A DNA stretch of 64,000 nucleotides. It comes from Mycolicibacterium poriferae. Lineage in GTDB: Bacteria; Actinomycetota; Actinomycetes; Mycobacteriales; Mycobacteriaceae. A model generated the notes under the pieces. That model searched no databases and was not told the DNA's origin. It was given only the letters and a program-made list of their open reading frames with translations. This document shows, in pieces, positions 8,532-18,890 of the stretch. The first letter of the stretch is position 1, and each line of letters begins with the position of its first letter. A program made the translations under genes and the position numbers. The stretch spans positions 5,518,001 to 5,582,000 of the forward strand of contig NZ_AP022570.1 in NCBI RefSeq assembly GCF_010728325.1, given 5' to 3'.

Positions 8532-9434
8532 ATGAGAATCGGATTCATCGGGCTGGGAAACATGGGCTCGGGGATGGCTGCCAACCTGCTCGCTGCCGGC
8601 CACGAGGTCACGGCGTACAACAGATCACCCGAGAAGGCTGCGGCGCTCGTTGAGCGCGGCGCCACCGCGGTCACGACGATCGCCGACGCCTGCAGCGGCG
8701 ACGTCGTCATCTCGATGCTGGCCGATGACCCGGCCGTCGAATCGGTGACGTTCGGCGACGGGGACACGGCCGGAATCCTCACCTCACTGCCGCAGGGCGC
8801 CGTGCACGTCTCGTCGAGCACCATCAGCGTTGCGCTGGCAGACCGGTTGACCGCCGCGCATGCCGAGGCCGGCCAGCACTTCGTGTCTGCACCCGTGTTC
8901 GGCCGACCCGAAGCGGCCGCCGCCGCGAAGCTGTTCGTGGTCGCTGCCGGAGATCCCGCTGTCGTGCAGGATCTCTCCCCAGTGTTCGACGCGGTGGGTC
9001 AACGCACGTTCGCCATCGCGCCGGGCCCCAAGACAGCCAACCTCGTGAAGCTGTCCGGCAACTTCCTGATCGCGTCGGTCATCGAATCGCTCGGCGAGGC
9101 AATGGCTTTGGTAGGCAAGGCAGGGGTCGACAAGCAGCAGTATCTGGAGTTGCTGACCTCGACACTCTTCGCAGCCCCGGCTTACCAGACCTACGGGGGA
9201 CTGCTGGCCCGCCGGGAGTTCGAACCGGCGGGCTTCGCCGCGCACCTCGGACTCAAAGACGTGCGCCTGCTCCTGGCCGCCGGTGAACAACTCGAGGTGC
9301 CGCTACCGATCGGCAGCCTGTTGCGCGACCGCTTCCTGAGTCTGCTGGCCGGTGGCGGCCGCGACCTGGACTGGTCGGCGCTGGGGGCGCTCGCCGAATG
9401 GGAAGCCGGCGGAGCGCGCCCAGCGCCGGATTAG
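8532..9434 (+). CDS. NAD(P)-dependent beta-hydroxyacid dehydrogenase (3-hydroxyisobutyrate dehydrogenase family)
   Basis: 300 residues. It starts MRIGFIGLGNMGSGMAANL, the N-terminal Rossmann motif of the family. VSAPVFGRPEAA lies around residue 117, and NLVKLSGNFL with the catalytic Lys lies around residue 171. The start at 8532 is chosen because it begins exactly at the Rossmann fold; upstream in-frame codons lie in the tandem repeat. The substrate is not identifiable from sequence; glyoxylate/succinic-semialdehyde reductases belong to the same family. It is a single gene between the repeat region and a convergent small secreted-protein gene. Confidence 0.88.
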   Translation: MRIGFIGLGNMGSGMAANLLAAGHEVTAYNRSPEKAAALVERGATAVTTIADACSGDVVISMLADDPAVESVTFGDGDTAGILTSLPQGAVHVSSSTISVALADRLTAAHAEAGQHFVSAPVFGRPEAAAAAKLFVVAAGDPAVVQDLSPVFDAVGQRTFAIAPGPKTANLVKLSGNFLIASVIESLGEAMALVGKAGVDKQQYLELLTSTLFAAPAYQTYGGLLARREFEPAGFAAHLGLKDVRLLLAAGEQLEVPLPIGSLLRDRFLSLLAGGGRDLDWSALGALAEWEAGGARPAPD

Positions 9435-9435
9435 G

Positions 9436-9666
9436 TCACCAGGACCAGTACGGGAAGTCGCCGTACGAGTTGGGGCTGAACCCGTTGGTGGTGGTGCCCG
9501 GCTCGGTGTAGATACGCGTGTGTCCGCGGTCCGAGCACGTCACCGTGCTCCCGCCGGAGTATTCGCAGTTCGCCGGTTGTGCACTCGACACAGGAGCCGT
9601 CAACAACGCTCCGGCGACGATTCCCACGCCGCCCAACAGAGCCGCTCCACTGAACTTCTTCATCAT
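9436..9666 (-). CDS. Small secreted protein
   Basis: 76 residues: a Lys-containing N-terminus (MMKKFSG), a hydrophobic core (LLGGVGIVAGALLTAP) and a probable cleavage after SSAQ, leaving a mature peptide of about 48 residues. Two Cys (in NCEYSG and VTCSD) could form a disulfide. The mature part ends in aromatic residues (FPYWSW). GAGGAG lies seven bases before the ATG at 9666, which favours that start over the upstream one. Similar short exported proteins of unknown function are common in mycobacteria. It converges with the dehydrogenase, one base between the stops. Confidence 0.75.
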   Translation of the reverse strand: MMKKFSGAALLGGVGIVAGALLTAPVSSAQPANCEYSGGSTVTCSDRGHTRIYTEPGTTTNGFSPNSYGDFPYWSW

Positions 9667-9817
9667 GCGCCAACTCCTCACCAGGTGTGGTTTGGCCTAC
9701 GGCACCGCCGTTGCTGGACGGGCCGTGATTGTCGGTCCAGGGTGGTCTACCCGTATCAGAGGACACGATTCGTATCCGACCCGAAAACTCTGGAAATGGA
9801 CCGGCCGGGCGCGCAAG

Positions 9818-10660
9818 CTAGCCGGTCACGACTCCGCGCAGCCCATCGGCGCCGAACAGCGGCTCGAGCATTCCGGACAGGTCGGGCCCGCGGCGCAGCC
9901 CGTGCCCGCCGTCGACGTTGATGATCTGGCCGGTGATGAAACTGGCGGCGTCACTGAGCAGGAACACCGCCAGGTTGGCGATGTCCTCCACCTCGCCGAC
10001 CCGCGGCAGCGGCGTGCACGCCCGGTAGTCGTCGCTGACCGCGGGCGACTCCATGATCGGGGCCACCATGTCGGTGCGCGTCAGACCCGGCCGGATTCCA
10101 TTGACCCGCACCGACGACGGACCGAGCTCGTCGGCGGCCACCATCATCAGGTGATCCAGCGCGGCCTTGCTGGGCCCGTAGGCGCCGAACCAGCGGTGGG
10201 TGTTACTCGAGGCGATGGAGGAGATCCCGATGAACGAGCCTCCCCCGCTGCGCACCATCTCGCGGGCGGCGTGCTTGAGCACGTACATCGTGCCGTTGAT
10301 GTTCAGGTCGACGGTGTTGCGCCACGCCGCGGAGTCGATCTGGGTGATCGGTCCGATGGTCTCCGAGCCGCCGGCGCTGTGCACGACGCCGTCGAGCCGG
10401 CCGTGCCAGGCGGTCGCCGCTTCCACCAGACGCGCCGCCTCGTCCTCGTCGGTCACGTCGGCGGGTTCGTAGATGACCTCGCCCGCGCCGTCCCCGGCCT
10501 GCCCGACGATCTCCTCGGCCGCGGCGGCCAGCTTGTCGGCGTTGCGGCCGGCCAGGACGGCGTTGCCACCCGACGCGACGATGGCGGCCGCGGCACCCTT
10601 GCCGATTCCGCTGCCACCTCCGGTGACCAGAAACGTCCGACCCGACAACGAAAGCAGCAC
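9818..10660 (-). CDS. Short-chain dehydrogenase/reductase behind a KstR-like box
   Basis: 280 residues, GTG start. It has the classical SDR features: the cofactor motif TGGGSGIG (about residues 13-20), NNAG-equivalent HSAGG, the catalytic Ser near 148 and the YGPSK Tyr/Lys pair near 161. The C-terminus (GQIINVDGGHGL) is typical of oxidoreductases of the 3-oxoacyl reductase type. A KstR-like palindrome (10678-10703) lies directly upstream of the start, so it may belong to the steroid regulon. The enoyl-CoA hydratase gene is upstream on the same strand, with the box between the two. The substrate is unknown. Confidence 0.87.
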   Translation of the reverse strand: MLLSLSGRTFLVTGGGSGIGKGAAAAIVASGGNAVLAGRNADKLAAAAEEIVGQAGDGAGEVIYEPADVTDEDEAARLVEAATAWHGRLDGVVHSAGGSETIGPITQIDSAAWRNTVDLNINGTMYVLKHAAREMVRSGGGSFIGISSIASSNTHRWFGAYGPSKAALDHLMMVAADELGPSSVRVNGIRPGLTRTDMVAPIMESPAVSDDYRACTPLPRVGEVEDIANLAVFLLSDAASFITGQIINVDGGHGLRRGPDLSGMLEPLFGADGLRGVVTG

Positions 10661-10683
10661 GAGAACCCCTTCAGCCGTATAAC

Positions 10684-10697
10684 TGGAACAAGTTCTA
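10684..10697. promoter_or_regulatory. KstR-like operator
   Basis: TGGAACAAGTTCTA fits TnnAACnnGTTnnA. It sits in a longer near-perfect palindrome (10678-10703) with TATAACT and AGTTATA arms. It lies 23 bases before the SDR start at 10660 and outside the classical cholesterol cluster. The centre (AA) differs from the GT or CT of the other boxes in this window, so a different TetR-type regulator with a related site is possible. Confidence 0.6.
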
Positions 10698-10705
10698 GTT
10701 ATACG

Positions 10706-11614
10706 TCACGGTTCGTCGCGGCGAGCGGGCTTCGGCGCTCCGAGGGTGCGCCAGTCAGGAACATCCGGTGGGAGGCCGATCGGATACCGGTTCTCGTTGT
10801 GGGCCGCCCAGTGGGCATGGCCGAGTTCGTGGATGTGGAAAGCGTGGCGCAACGCCTCGGTGAACCCCATCGCGTCGCTGGCGGCGTTCACCGAATCCTT
10901 GACGAGCAGCGCCGCCATCGTCGGCCGCTCGGCGATGCGGCGGGCGAAGTCGAGGGTCTTGTCCTCGAGCTCGGCGCGCGGGAAGACCTTCGAGACCATG
11001 CCCAGCCGGTGGGCCTCCTCGGCGTCGATCGAATCCCCTGTCAGCAACAGCTCCTTGGCCTTGCGGGCCCCGAACTCCCAGGGGTGCGCGTAGTACTCGA
11101 CACCCGGCATCCCCATGCGCACCGCCACGACGTCGCTGAACTTCGCGTCGTCGGCGGCCACGATGAGATCGCATGCCCAGATCAGCATCAACGCCGCCGA
11201 GATCGCGTTGCCCTGCACCTGGGCGATGGTGATCTTGCGCAGATCGCGCCACCGGCTCGTGTTCTCGAAGAAGTAGTGCCACTCCTGCAGATAGGTGCGC
11301 TCGGCGACCGCCGCGCGGGTGGCCCCGTTGATCCGGAAGCTGGGGTGCTGATCGGGACCCGGCGCCCGCTCGGCAAGGGCGGCCTCCGAGCCCAGGTCGT
11401 GTCCTGCCGAGAAGTTCTTTCCGCGGGCGGCGAGGATGACGACCCGGACCTCGTCGTCGGCCTCGGCCCGGCCGAACGCCTCGTCGAGTTGGACCAGCAG
11501 GGTGCGGGACTGCGCGTTCTGCGCCTCGGGCCGGTTGAGCCAGATCCGCGCGATGCGCCCGTCATCGAGGGTCTCGTAGGTCACCTGCTCATGGTTCGCC
11601 GATGCGGCACTCAT
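10706..11614 (-). CDS. Enoyl-CoA hydratase/isomerase family protein
   Basis: 302 residues from the ATG at 11614; a GTG at 11653 would add 13 residues. Crotonase-fold motifs are present: NRPEAQNAQSR near residue 22 and GKNFSAGHDLGSE (the oxyanion-hole segment). A second glycine-rich segment (VQGNAISAALML) is followed by the insertion typical of longer mycobacterial EchA proteins. It lies back-to-back with the small Rv3489-like gene, and its 3' end precedes the SDR gene. The pathway cannot be fixed from sequence; general or steroid beta-oxidation is possible. Confidence 0.85.
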   Translation of the reverse strand: MSAASANHEQVTYETLDDGRIARIWLNRPEAQNAQSRTLLVQLDEAFGRAEADDEVRVVILAARGKNFSAGHDLGSEAALAERAPGPDQHPSFRINGATRAAVAERTYLQEWHYFFENTSRWRDLRKITIAQVQGNAISAALMLIWACDLIVAADDAKFSDVVAVRMGMPGVEYYAHPWEFGARKAKELLLTGDSIDAEEAHRLGMVSKVFPRAELEDKTLDFARRIAERPTMAALLVKDSVNAASDAMGFTEALRHAFHIHELGHAHWAAHNENRYPIGLPPDVPDWRTLGAPKPARRDEP

Positions 11615-11681
11615 GCTGTGCACACTACGTCCGAGCGGCTTGCTCACCAGCACTCACCTGCCGGTTGGCTACAGTTGTGCC

Positions 11682-11845
11682 ATGCCTGCGAAATCTGATC
11701 CCGCCGACCTCGGCGACGTCGAGCCCATCGCCGACAGCACCGAGCGTCAGGCCCGCCGGGTGGTGGCCGCCTACGCCACCGACGCCGACGAATGCCGCGT
11801 CTTCTTGTCCATGCTCGGCATCGGTCCGGCGAAGCTCGACGCCTG

Positions 11846-11846
<1 letters not shown>
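11682..11846 (+). CDS. Small conserved protein upstream of otsA (Rv3489-like)
   Basis: A 54-residue acidic protein beginning [20 protein letters not shown] and ending GPAKLDA. No known domain is visible. Length and position directly before otsA match M. tuberculosis Rv3489. The TGA overlaps the ATG of otsA (TGATG at 11844-11848), so translation of the two is probably coupled. It is divergent from the enoyl-CoA hydratase gene. Confidence 0.75.
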
Positions 11847-13350
<1,504 letters not shown>

Positions 13351-13369
<19 letters not shown>

Positions 13370-13839
13370 TCGATCAGCCACTTGCCGTCGACCTTCTTGT
13401 AGTCGACGCGCAAGCGGCTGCCGTCGTAGACGGGCTGGCGGGACTTGTCGGTCACGGTGCGGTTCATGAACACCATCACCGATCCCGAATTCCGTTGCGC
13501 GTCCAGCACTCCCGCGCCGACCACATTGGCCTGGCTGACCAGTTGCCGCTCGCGGGCCTGCGGGATGATGTCCTCGGTGGCGCGTTCCTCGAACTCCTGG
13601 CGGTAGCTGGGCGTGAGCAACGGAAAGACGTCGAGAAGACTGCGCTCGACGGTCTGGTAGTCGTAGCCGAACACCTTCGGGATCTGGTCGGTGGCCAGCG
13701 GTGCGAGTTCGTTGCGCGCTTCCTGCTCACCGGCGAGCTGGACCCCGTTCCAGTACAGCGCGCCGCCGTAGGCCGCCAGCGCCACCACGCCCGCGGCGAG
13801 CACCACCGCGAGCGTCGACCAGAGCCGGACCGCCCGCAT
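13351..13839 (-). CDS. Mce-associated membrane protein (Rv3492c-like)
   Basis: 162 residues with one N-terminal transmembrane segment (about residues 6-29, [21 protein letters not shown]) and an exported domain resembling the Mam proteins found after mce4F. These proteins stabilise or cooperate with Mce complexes, and the equivalent M. tuberculosis gene is the last of the mce4 operon. The ATG at 13839 shares one base with the preceding stop (TGATG), so it is coupled. The 3' end overlaps otsA by 19 bases on the opposite strand. Confidence 0.85.
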
Positions 13840-14567
13840 CAGTTACCGCCGTCGGGATATTTGAGGTCGTATCCGGTCATGTGACCGGCGTCGTCCTCGT
13901 GCACGATCACCCGCAGCCGGTACGGCTGGGACGGCTTGTTGGTGCCCTCCATGTCCGTCACGGTCACCCGCACCGACACCAGCACCGCAGCGTTGTTCGT
14001 CACCTCGTCGATCTCTTCGAGCGCAGCGCCGTTGATGACGGCCTCCGAGCTGGCGTTGGTGTCGCGGAAGATCGCCTTGAGATTCTCGACGTTGTTGTCC
14101 TGGCTGAGCATGTCCCGCAGCGGCCCGCTGGTGCTGTTGACGAACCGGTCCACGCTGTCATCGATGTTGTCCTGCGTGTAGCTGAACATGTTGACCACCA
14201 GCTGCCGCGCGGTGTCGACGAAACGCTGGTCACGGGCCTGCTCGGCCTGGGCCTCGCGTTGGGAGGACAGCAGCAGCGCAGCACCGGTCGCCAGGGCCGC
14301 GGCCACCACCACCAGTGTCAGCATCGACACCAACGCCACCAGCCTGCGGTTGGCGGGGCGGCGCGGCGGCGGACCCGCGGGGCGGACCGGACGAACCTTG
14401 ACCGTCGGGGGCGGTGCCAGCGCTACCGACCCTGCGGCGTCCGGTGACGCCGTGCCGGTGCCGGCGCCGGCCGGGCCCGCGGCCCGCGAGGCGCGCCGTC
14501 GCACCGGCCGGCCGGCCGACGCCGACATGTCGCGGGATTCCTCTTCGGACAAATTCGCCTTCTTCAC
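13839..14567 (-). CDS. Mce-associated membrane protein (Rv3493c-like)
   Basis: 242 residues. The charged, Arg/Pro/Ala-rich cytoplasmic N-terminus (about residues 1-70) is followed by one transmembrane segment (VALVSMLTLVVVAAALATGAA, about 77-97) and an exported Mce-associated domain. The length equals that of M. tuberculosis Rv3493c as I remember it. It lies 17 bases after mce4F and is coupled to the next Mam-type gene by TGATG. It probably takes part in Mce4 complex stability. Confidence 0.85.
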   Translation of the reverse strand: MKKANLSEEESRDMSASAGRPVRRRASRAAGPAGAGTGTASPDAAGSVALAPPPTVKVRPVRPAGPPPRRPANRRLVALVSMLTLVVVAAALATGAALLLSSQREAQAEQARDQRFVDTARQLVVNMFSYTQDNIDDSVDRFVNSTSGPLRDMLSQDNNVENLKAIFRDTNASSEAVINGAALEEIDEVTNNAAVLVSVRVTVTDMEGTNKPSQPYRLRVIVHEDDAGHMTGYDLKYPDGGN

Positions 14568-14584
14568 GGCCCTTTCGGACCTGG

Positions 14585-16303
14585 TCAGATCTGTTCGGGC
14601 GCCAGCATCAGGTCGACCCAGTTCTCTGCGGGCGCCAGTGCGTCGGTGCCGGGCGCGAAGATACCAGTCCCGCCTGAGGGATCGACGAACTCGCCGTTCT
14701 GGTCGTAGGTCGCGGTCGCCGGTCCGCTGGCCAGCGGCATCTCAGCAGGCAGCGGGCCAGGCGGAGCAGGCGCCGGTCCAGGCGCGCCGGGGGCTGGCCC
14801 CGGTGCAGGTGCCCCGGGGGCCGGTCCCGGCGCCGGTGGGGTGCGACCGTACGGCGGCACCACATGGTCGGGCGGCGAGAAGTACGGCCACGGCGGCGGA
14901 GGCGGCCCCACCTCGTTGGGCGGGTAGGGCAGCGGGAACGGCGCGTGCGGCGCAGGCCCCGGCCCGGGCGCCACCCCGGGCGGCAACTGCACCGACGGGG
15001 GTCCCGGATCCGGATCGACCTGCGGCGGGATCATCGGGAACTTGTTGGGCGGCAGGATGTTGCGGCCGTCCTCGATCGGTGTCCCGACGGGCACGGGCGG
15101 TCCGCGCCACGGATTGCTGCCGATCGGCACGTAGCCCTTGGGATCGCGGCACAGCTGGATGGTGGGCGCGCGCTTGCCCGGGAACTCCTGGCACGGATAG
15201 TTGCGCGCCCCGCGCACCACACTGGGATCGTTCTGCGGTGTCTTGCAGTACATGTCGGTCGGCAGTTCACGCAGCGTGGTGTCGGCCGGGGACCGGATCT
15301 GGGTGGGCGGGATGAAGCCCACCGAGCACGGCGGCGCATCCCCCAGGTTGATCTTGAAGTCCAGCTTGCCGCCCTCGTCCGCCGGCAGCCCGGTGCCGAC
15401 GGTGTTCAGCGCGGCGAGCAGGGCCGGGAACACGACGAGCGAGTGCTCCAGCGACTTGCGGTAGATGACGCCGATCCGACCGAAGTTGGCCAGATTGGCG
15501 GCCAGCACCGGGAACGTGGGCCGGATACCCGCGAAGGTCTCGTTGGCCACCTCGGTGGTACCGGGCACGGTCTGTAGCGTCGACCTCAGCTGCGGGTCGG
15601 CGTTGGCGACCTCGGTGGTCAACCGGGCCAGCCCGTCGGCCATCGAGCGGATGTCGTCACCGCTGCGCAATTGCGCTTCCAGGAACGGGCCCGCCTGGTC
15701 GATCAGTGACGAGGTCTGGTCGAAGTTGGCGTTGGCCTCGTCGACCAGCAGTCGCGCCGACTGGATCAGCCGGGCCAGTTCCGGCCCGGAGCCGTTGAAC
15801 GCCTTGAACGTCTCGTCCAACAGGTCCTGCAGCCGCGTGTCACCGACGCTGCTGATCAGCGCGTCGGCCTCCTGCAGCATGCCGTAGATGTCCTGGCCGA
15901 TCGCGGTGCGATCCACCGGGATCACCGCGCCGTTGCGCAGTGTGCCGGGCGCCGCCTGCTCCGGCGGCACCAGGTCGATGTACTGCTCGCCCACCGCCGA
16001 GACGCTCTTGACGGTCGCGGTCACGTTCTCCGGAACCGGCGTGCCGCTGTCCAGTCGCATCTTGGCGACCACGCCGTCATCGGTGAGGCCCACCGACTCG
16101 ACCCGGCCGACGGTCACGCCCCGGTAGGTGACGTTGGCGTTCTGGTACAGCCCGCCGGCAGCGGTGAAGTTCGCGCTGACGTCGTAGGCGCCGATACCGA
16201 CTGCCTCCGGGAGGCGCAGGTAGAAGATCGAGATGGCGCCGACGGTCAGCACCGTCACGATCGCGAAGATCGTGAGCTGGATCCGGGTCAGGCGGTCGAT
16301 CAT
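14585..16303 (-). CDS. mce4F: Mce4F substrate-binding protein of the sterol importer
   Basis: 572 residues. An N-terminal membrane anchor (about residues 8-28) precedes an MlaD/Mce domain (about 38-115, with NVTYRGVTVGRVESVGL). A helical coiled region with regular heptad-like DL/LT patterns runs to about 300. The C-terminal 170 residues are dominated by Pro, Gly and Ala (GPAPGAPAPGPAPGAPG). Mce4 proteins form the periplasmic tunnel that moves cholesterol to the YrbE permease. The ATG overlaps the mce4E stop by 4 bases. Confidence 0.93.
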   Translation of the reverse strand: MIDRLTRIQLTIFAIVTVLTVGAISIFYLRLPEAVGIGAYDVSANFTAAGGLYQNANVTYRGVTVGRVESVGLTDDGVVAKMRLDSGTPVPENVTATVKSVSAVGEQYIDLVPPEQAAPGTLRNGAVIPVDRTAIGQDIYGMLQEADALISSVGDTRLQDLLDETFKAFNGSGPELARLIQSARLLVDEANANFDQTSSLIDQAGPFLEAQLRSGDDIRSMADGLARLTTEVANADPQLRSTLQTVPGTTEVANETFAGIRPTFPVLAANLANFGRIGVIYRKSLEHSLVVFPALLAALNTVGTGLPADEGGKLDFKINLGDAPPCSVGFIPPTQIRSPADTTLRELPTDMYCKTPQNDPSVVRGARNYPCQEFPGKRAPTIQLCRDPKGYVPIGSNPWRGPPVPVGTPIEDGRNILPPNKFPMIPPQVDPDPGPPSVQLPPGVAPGPGPAPHAPFPLPYPPNEVGPPPPPWPYFSPPDHVVPPYGRTPPAPGPAPGAPAPGPAPGAPGPAPAPPGPLPAEMPLASGPATATYDQNGEFVDPSGGTGIFAPGTDALAPAENWVDLMLAPEQI

Positions 16304-17463
16304 TGCACCGGCCCGTCGTGCTGGGTCGCCGTGCCCGGCGGGATCTCGAACGGGTCGGCCGCCTGGCCGGACAGGTTCGAGTTGGCTCCGATCAGGAAGT
16401 CGGGCGTGTTGATGACCTCGCTCATCCGTTTCATGTTCGGGTCCAGCCCCTTCGAGGTGGTGAACACGGTTTCACCGAGTCGGCGCAGCGTCAGATCGAA
16501 CGTGACGAACACGTTGAGGTAGTCGCCGCGCACCGCCTTGCGGAGGTAGTCGTAGTGGAACGGGAACGTCGGCAGGAACTCCAGGCTCTTGATGAACTCG
16601 TCTGCATGGTCGTTGAGCGCCTTGATCACCGGGTACAGATCCCTGAAGTCCTCGGTGAAATCGTCCTTGGTCTGCTGCAGAACCCGGGACCCGACCTCGG
16701 CGAAGCTGCGCAGCGCGGCGAACGCGTCGACGATGTTGGCGCGGTTGCGGTTGAGCACCTCGAGCGCCCCGGGCAACGTGTCCAGCGTGCGGCCGAGGCT
16801 GTCCTGGCTGCGTGCCAGGATCCCGGCGAAGCGGTTCAGGCCCTCAGCCGCGGCGATGATGTCCTCGGTCTGGCGGTCCAGTGAGGCGGTCAGCTCGGCA
16901 AGCCGTGGGATCAGCTCGGCGAAGGACCCCTGCCGGCCGGCGACGGCGTTGTAGGTCTCGTCGGTGATGTCCTGCAGCGCACCGAGATTGCCCTTGTTGA
17001 CCACGACACCCAGGGAGGACAGCACCTCCTCGGTGGTGGGATAGCGACCGGTTCGGCTGATCGGGATCTCCGAGCCCTGCTTCAGCCGGCCCTCTCCGGG
17101 CTCGTCGACCGGTTCGGCCAACTCGATGTGCTGAGACCCCAGCAGCGAGGTCTGCGCCACCCGCGCGATGGCGTTGGCCGGCAGATCGACTCCCGGTTCG
17201 AGCGACAACTGCACGGCCGCATAGAAGGTCCCGTCGGGCCGCTGGACCGCGTCGATACCGGAGACGCTGCCCACGGTGACGTCGTCGACCATGACCGGTG
17301 AGTTCTGCGGCAGCGTAGACACGTCGGGCAGTTCGACCTCGACCTGGAAGGAACCGGCACCGTGCCCGGCTGTGCCGGGCATGTCCAGTGAGTTGAGCCC
17401 GCCGAACTGGCATCCGGCCAACAGCACGGCCAACGAGGAGATGGTCACTGCTCGGAGCATCAT
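16300..17463 (-). CDS. mce4E: Mce4E lipoprotein of the sterol importer
   Basis: 387 residues starting MMLRAVTISSLAVLLAGC, which gives a lipobox (LLAGC) near residue 18, as expected for the E member (lprN). The open frame continues upstream for 73 codons inside mce4D, but only ATG 17463 gives the lipoprotein signal, and it overlaps the mce4D stop (ATGATGA arrangement). The Mce domain is at about 50-130 (VMVDDVTVGSVSGIDAV), followed by a long helical region. It is the lipid-anchored subunit of the Mce4 hexamer. Confidence 0.93.
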   Translation of the reverse strand: MMLRAVTISSLAVLLAGCQFGGLNSLDMPGTAGHGAGSFQVEVELPDVSTLPQNSPVMVDDVTVGSVSGIDAVQRPDGTFYAAVQLSLEPGVDLPANAIARVAQTSLLGSQHIELAEPVDEPGEGRLKQGSEIPISRTGRYPTTEEVLSSLGVVVNKGNLGALQDITDETYNAVAGRQGSFAELIPRLAELTASLDRQTEDIIAAAEGLNRFAGILARSQDSLGRTLDTLPGALEVLNRNRANIVDAFAALRSFAEVGSRVLQQTKDDFTEDFRDLYPVIKALNDHADEFIKSLEFLPTFPFHYDYLRKAVRGDYLNVFVTFDLTLRRLGETVFTTSKGLDPNMKRMSEVINTPDFLIGANSNLSGQAADPFEIPPGTATQHDGPVQ

Positions 17464-18890
17464 CCGCCCGCTCCCGTCTGTGGCGCGGCGGGCTGCGGCA
17501 CCGCCTGGTCGGGCCGCAGCGGACCCGGTATGGGCTGCGGGGCCACGGGTGCCGACGGCGCGGCCTGTGCCGCTTCCGGCGCCGGGGAGGTCGCCGCCTC
17601 CGGAGACGGTGGGGCCAGCAACGTCGACAGGTCGGCGTCCGGCGGAATCTCCGGCGGGGTGACGCCCGGGGCGTTCTGCCATTGGAGGTAAGGCACCGGC
17701 GTCTCGGCCTTGGCCTCGGTCTCCGGGGTGTCGTAGATGACCTGGCCCTTGTAGGCCGTGATGCTGTTGATCGGGTGGAACAACACCGGCGGGTAGTTCA
17801 TCGTGATGCGCTTGAGCACCGGGCCCATCCGCTGGCGGCAGATCTCGGCGCGCTTGTACTCGTCGGGGGTGGCGCCGATGTCGTAGGCGCCACCGCAGAT
17901 GAACTGCACCGGGTTGGCGAAGTTCGGCAGCGAGAGCAAGCCGGCGACGGTGCCCTGTGCCGGGTTGTAGATGTTGTAGAAGTTCGACAGCCCGTTGGGC
18001 GTGATGTGCAGGATCTGCTCGATGTCGTCGCTGTGGTCGGTCAGGATCTGGGTGAAGTCGGCCAACTTGCCGACCTGGTCGATCAGCGCCTGGTTGTTCT
18101 CGCCGAGCAACTCCCGGACATCGGACAGCGCCTGATTCAACGTGCCCAGCGTGTCGTCGAGGTTCGCCGAGCTGTCGGCCAGCACCTGCGACACCGACGC
18201 CACGTGATTGGTGAACTGCACGATCTGCTCGTTGCTGTTCGACAGCGCGTCGACGAGCACCTGCAGGTTGCGCACCGTGCCGAACAGGTCGTTGCGCGAG
18301 TCACCGAGGCGGCCTGCGGTCTGCGACAGCTCGCGCACCGCTTCCCGGAACGAGTCGCCGTTGCCGTCGAACGTGTTGGCGGCCTGGTCGATGACCTCGG
18401 CCAACGGGCCCTGTACCGAACCCTGCTGCGGACCCAGTTGGGCGCTGAGCTGGGTGAGCTGCTCCTTGACCTCGTCCCACTCCACCGGAACGGCGGTGCG
18501 GTCCAGGCCGATCGCGGCTCCGTCGGCCATCGTCGGACCGCCGGTGTAGGCCGGGGTGAGCTGAATGAAGCGGGCCGCCACCAGGTTCGGAGAGATGATG
18601 AGCGCCTTGGCGTTCTCCGGTACCTGCACGCCGTGGTCGACGCTCATCGTGATCTTGACGTCGTCGGCTCGTGGCTCGATGGAGTCGATCTCCCCCACCG
18701 GCACACCCACGATGCGGACCTCGTCGCCGGGGTAGAGCCCGACCGCCGAGGTGAAATAGCCGACGATGGTGTGCCCCTTGCGGGTCGGCCAGACCAGGAA
18801 GACGCCGATCACCAGTGCCACGACCAATACGGCCGCCAAGGTCAGCCGCAGAGTGCGGTTGCGTGTCTTCGTCGTTGTCGATTCGCTCAC
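17460..18890 (-). CDS. mce4D: Mce4D substrate-binding protein of the sterol importer
   Basis: 476 residues. The N-terminal transmembrane segment (about 12-32) precedes the Mce domain (about 40-120, VGLYPGDEVRIVGVPVGEID). A helical region with repeated LSQ/LG patterns follows, then a Pro/Ala-rich C-terminal tail of about 80 residues. It is slightly longer than the M. tuberculosis protein because of that tail. The start overlaps the mce4C stop by 4 bases, so translation is coupled along the operon. Confidence 0.93.
   Translation of the reverse strand: MSESTTTKTRNRTLRLTLAAVLVVALVIGVFLVWPTRKGHTIVGYFTSAVGLYPGDEVRIVGVPVGEIDSIEPRADDVKITMSVDHGVQVPENAKALIISPNLVAARFIQLTPAYTGGPTMADGAAIGLDRTAVPVEWDEVKEQLTQLSAQLGPQQGSVQGPLAEVIDQAANTFDGNGDSFREAVRELSQTAGRLGDSRNDLFGTVRNLQVLVDALSNSNEQIVQFTNHVASVSQVLADSSANLDDTLGTLNQALSDVRELLGENNQALIDQVGKLADFTQILTDHSDDIEQILHITPNGLSNFYNIYNPAQGTVAGLLSLPNFANPVQFICGGAYDIGATPDEYKRAEICRQRMGPVLKRITMNYPPVLFHPINSITAYKGQVIYDTPETEAKAETPVPYLQWQNAPGVTPPEIPPDADLSTLLAPPSPEAATSPAPEAAQAAPSAPVAPQPIPGPLRPDQAVPQPAAPQTGAGG

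Noticed and set aside
9518..11698. 726-codon plus-strand frame over the SDR and enoyl-CoA hydratase genes.
   Set aside because: Antisense to two genes with clear SDR and crotonase motifs; composition of an antisense shadow.
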